Assembly: GCA_900540175.1 (NCBI GenBank) | Contig: UQFG01000019.1 | Location: 1 to 35,052, forward strand | Direction: 5' to 3' | DNA from: an uncultured Mollicutes bacterium | Lineage (GTDB): Bacteria > Bacillota_I > Bacilli_A > Acholeplasmatales > Anaeroplasmataceae | DNA length: 35,052 nt | In this document: positions 33,021-35,052 of the stretch, piece after piece | How the letters are laid out: every line of letters begins with the position of its first letter | How positions within the stretch are numbered: position 1 is the first letter of the stretch | Position numbers and translations under genes: made by a program | The notes under the pieces: generated by a model | The model's input: the letters and a program-made list of their open reading frames with translations, nothing else | Database searches by the model: none | Told to the model about the DNA's origin: nothing

Positions 33021-35052
<2,032 letters not shown>

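Overview
The window looks like one end of a shotgun contig from an uncultured, AT-rich, low-GC Gram-positive bacterium (Bacillota). It is probably one of the small-genome Bacilli/Mollicutes-related gut lineages. That placement rests on my reading of the 16S gene (about 31202-32713) and on Bacilli-type gene orders, not on a database search. Many genes end in TGA and tryptophan is TGG, so the standard code is in use. A class A penicillin-binding protein and a meso-diaminopimelate dehydrogenase suggest a walled cell that handles DAP. The first 18 bases are Illumina adapter, not genome.

Region by region. (1) 1-4115 is accessory. It holds a truncated YugP-like membrane protein that has lost its zinc motif, an unknown protein, a three-copy repeat array, a frameshifted HTH gene, an excisionase and a tyrosine integrase. 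It ends with an intact tRNA-Arg(CCT) and, about 200 bp further on, the 5' half of a second tRNA-Arg(CCT) interrupted at its anticodon loop. I read this as the right end of an element that integrated into the anticodon loop of a host tRNA-Arg and brought a replacement tRNA. (2) 4408-8868 is the str operon rpsL-rpsG-fusA plus tuf, which has its own promoter. (3) 8913-11317 is a tightly coupled vanZ-like, tatD, htrA-like operon, followed by a tiny YjcZ-like membrane protein. A convergent class A PBP lies on the minus strand. (4) 13283-15785 holds a CDF metal transporter and rpsF-ssb-rpsR, with a candidate S6:S18 leader RNA. (5) 15819-18300 is a three-gene ABC importer. (6) 18348-20782 is a large surface lipoprotein with collagen-like 33-residue repeats and a beta-helix-like body. 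A promoter with a nine-G tract in its spacer precedes it. (7) 20846-25817 is a GdpP phosphodiesterase fused in frame to ribosomal protein L9, then dnaB and prfA. (8) 25968-28780 holds a Nudix hydrolase, prmC, a TsaC-type protein, a SpoIIR-like lipoprotein and a GNAT-like protein. This order resembles the B. subtilis prfA-prmC-spoIIR-ywlB-ywlC locus. (9) 28782-31063 holds a GH105 hydrolase and DAP dehydrogenase. (10) 31084-35052 is an rRNA operon: 16S, tRNA-Ile, tRNA-Ala and a 23S cut off by the window end.

Most of the window is translation and replication housekeeping. The points that most deserve checking are the tRNA-restoring integration end, the poly-G promoter in front of the repeat lipoprotein, the GdpP-L9 fusion, and the two sporulation-family relics (SpoIIR-like and YjcZ-like).
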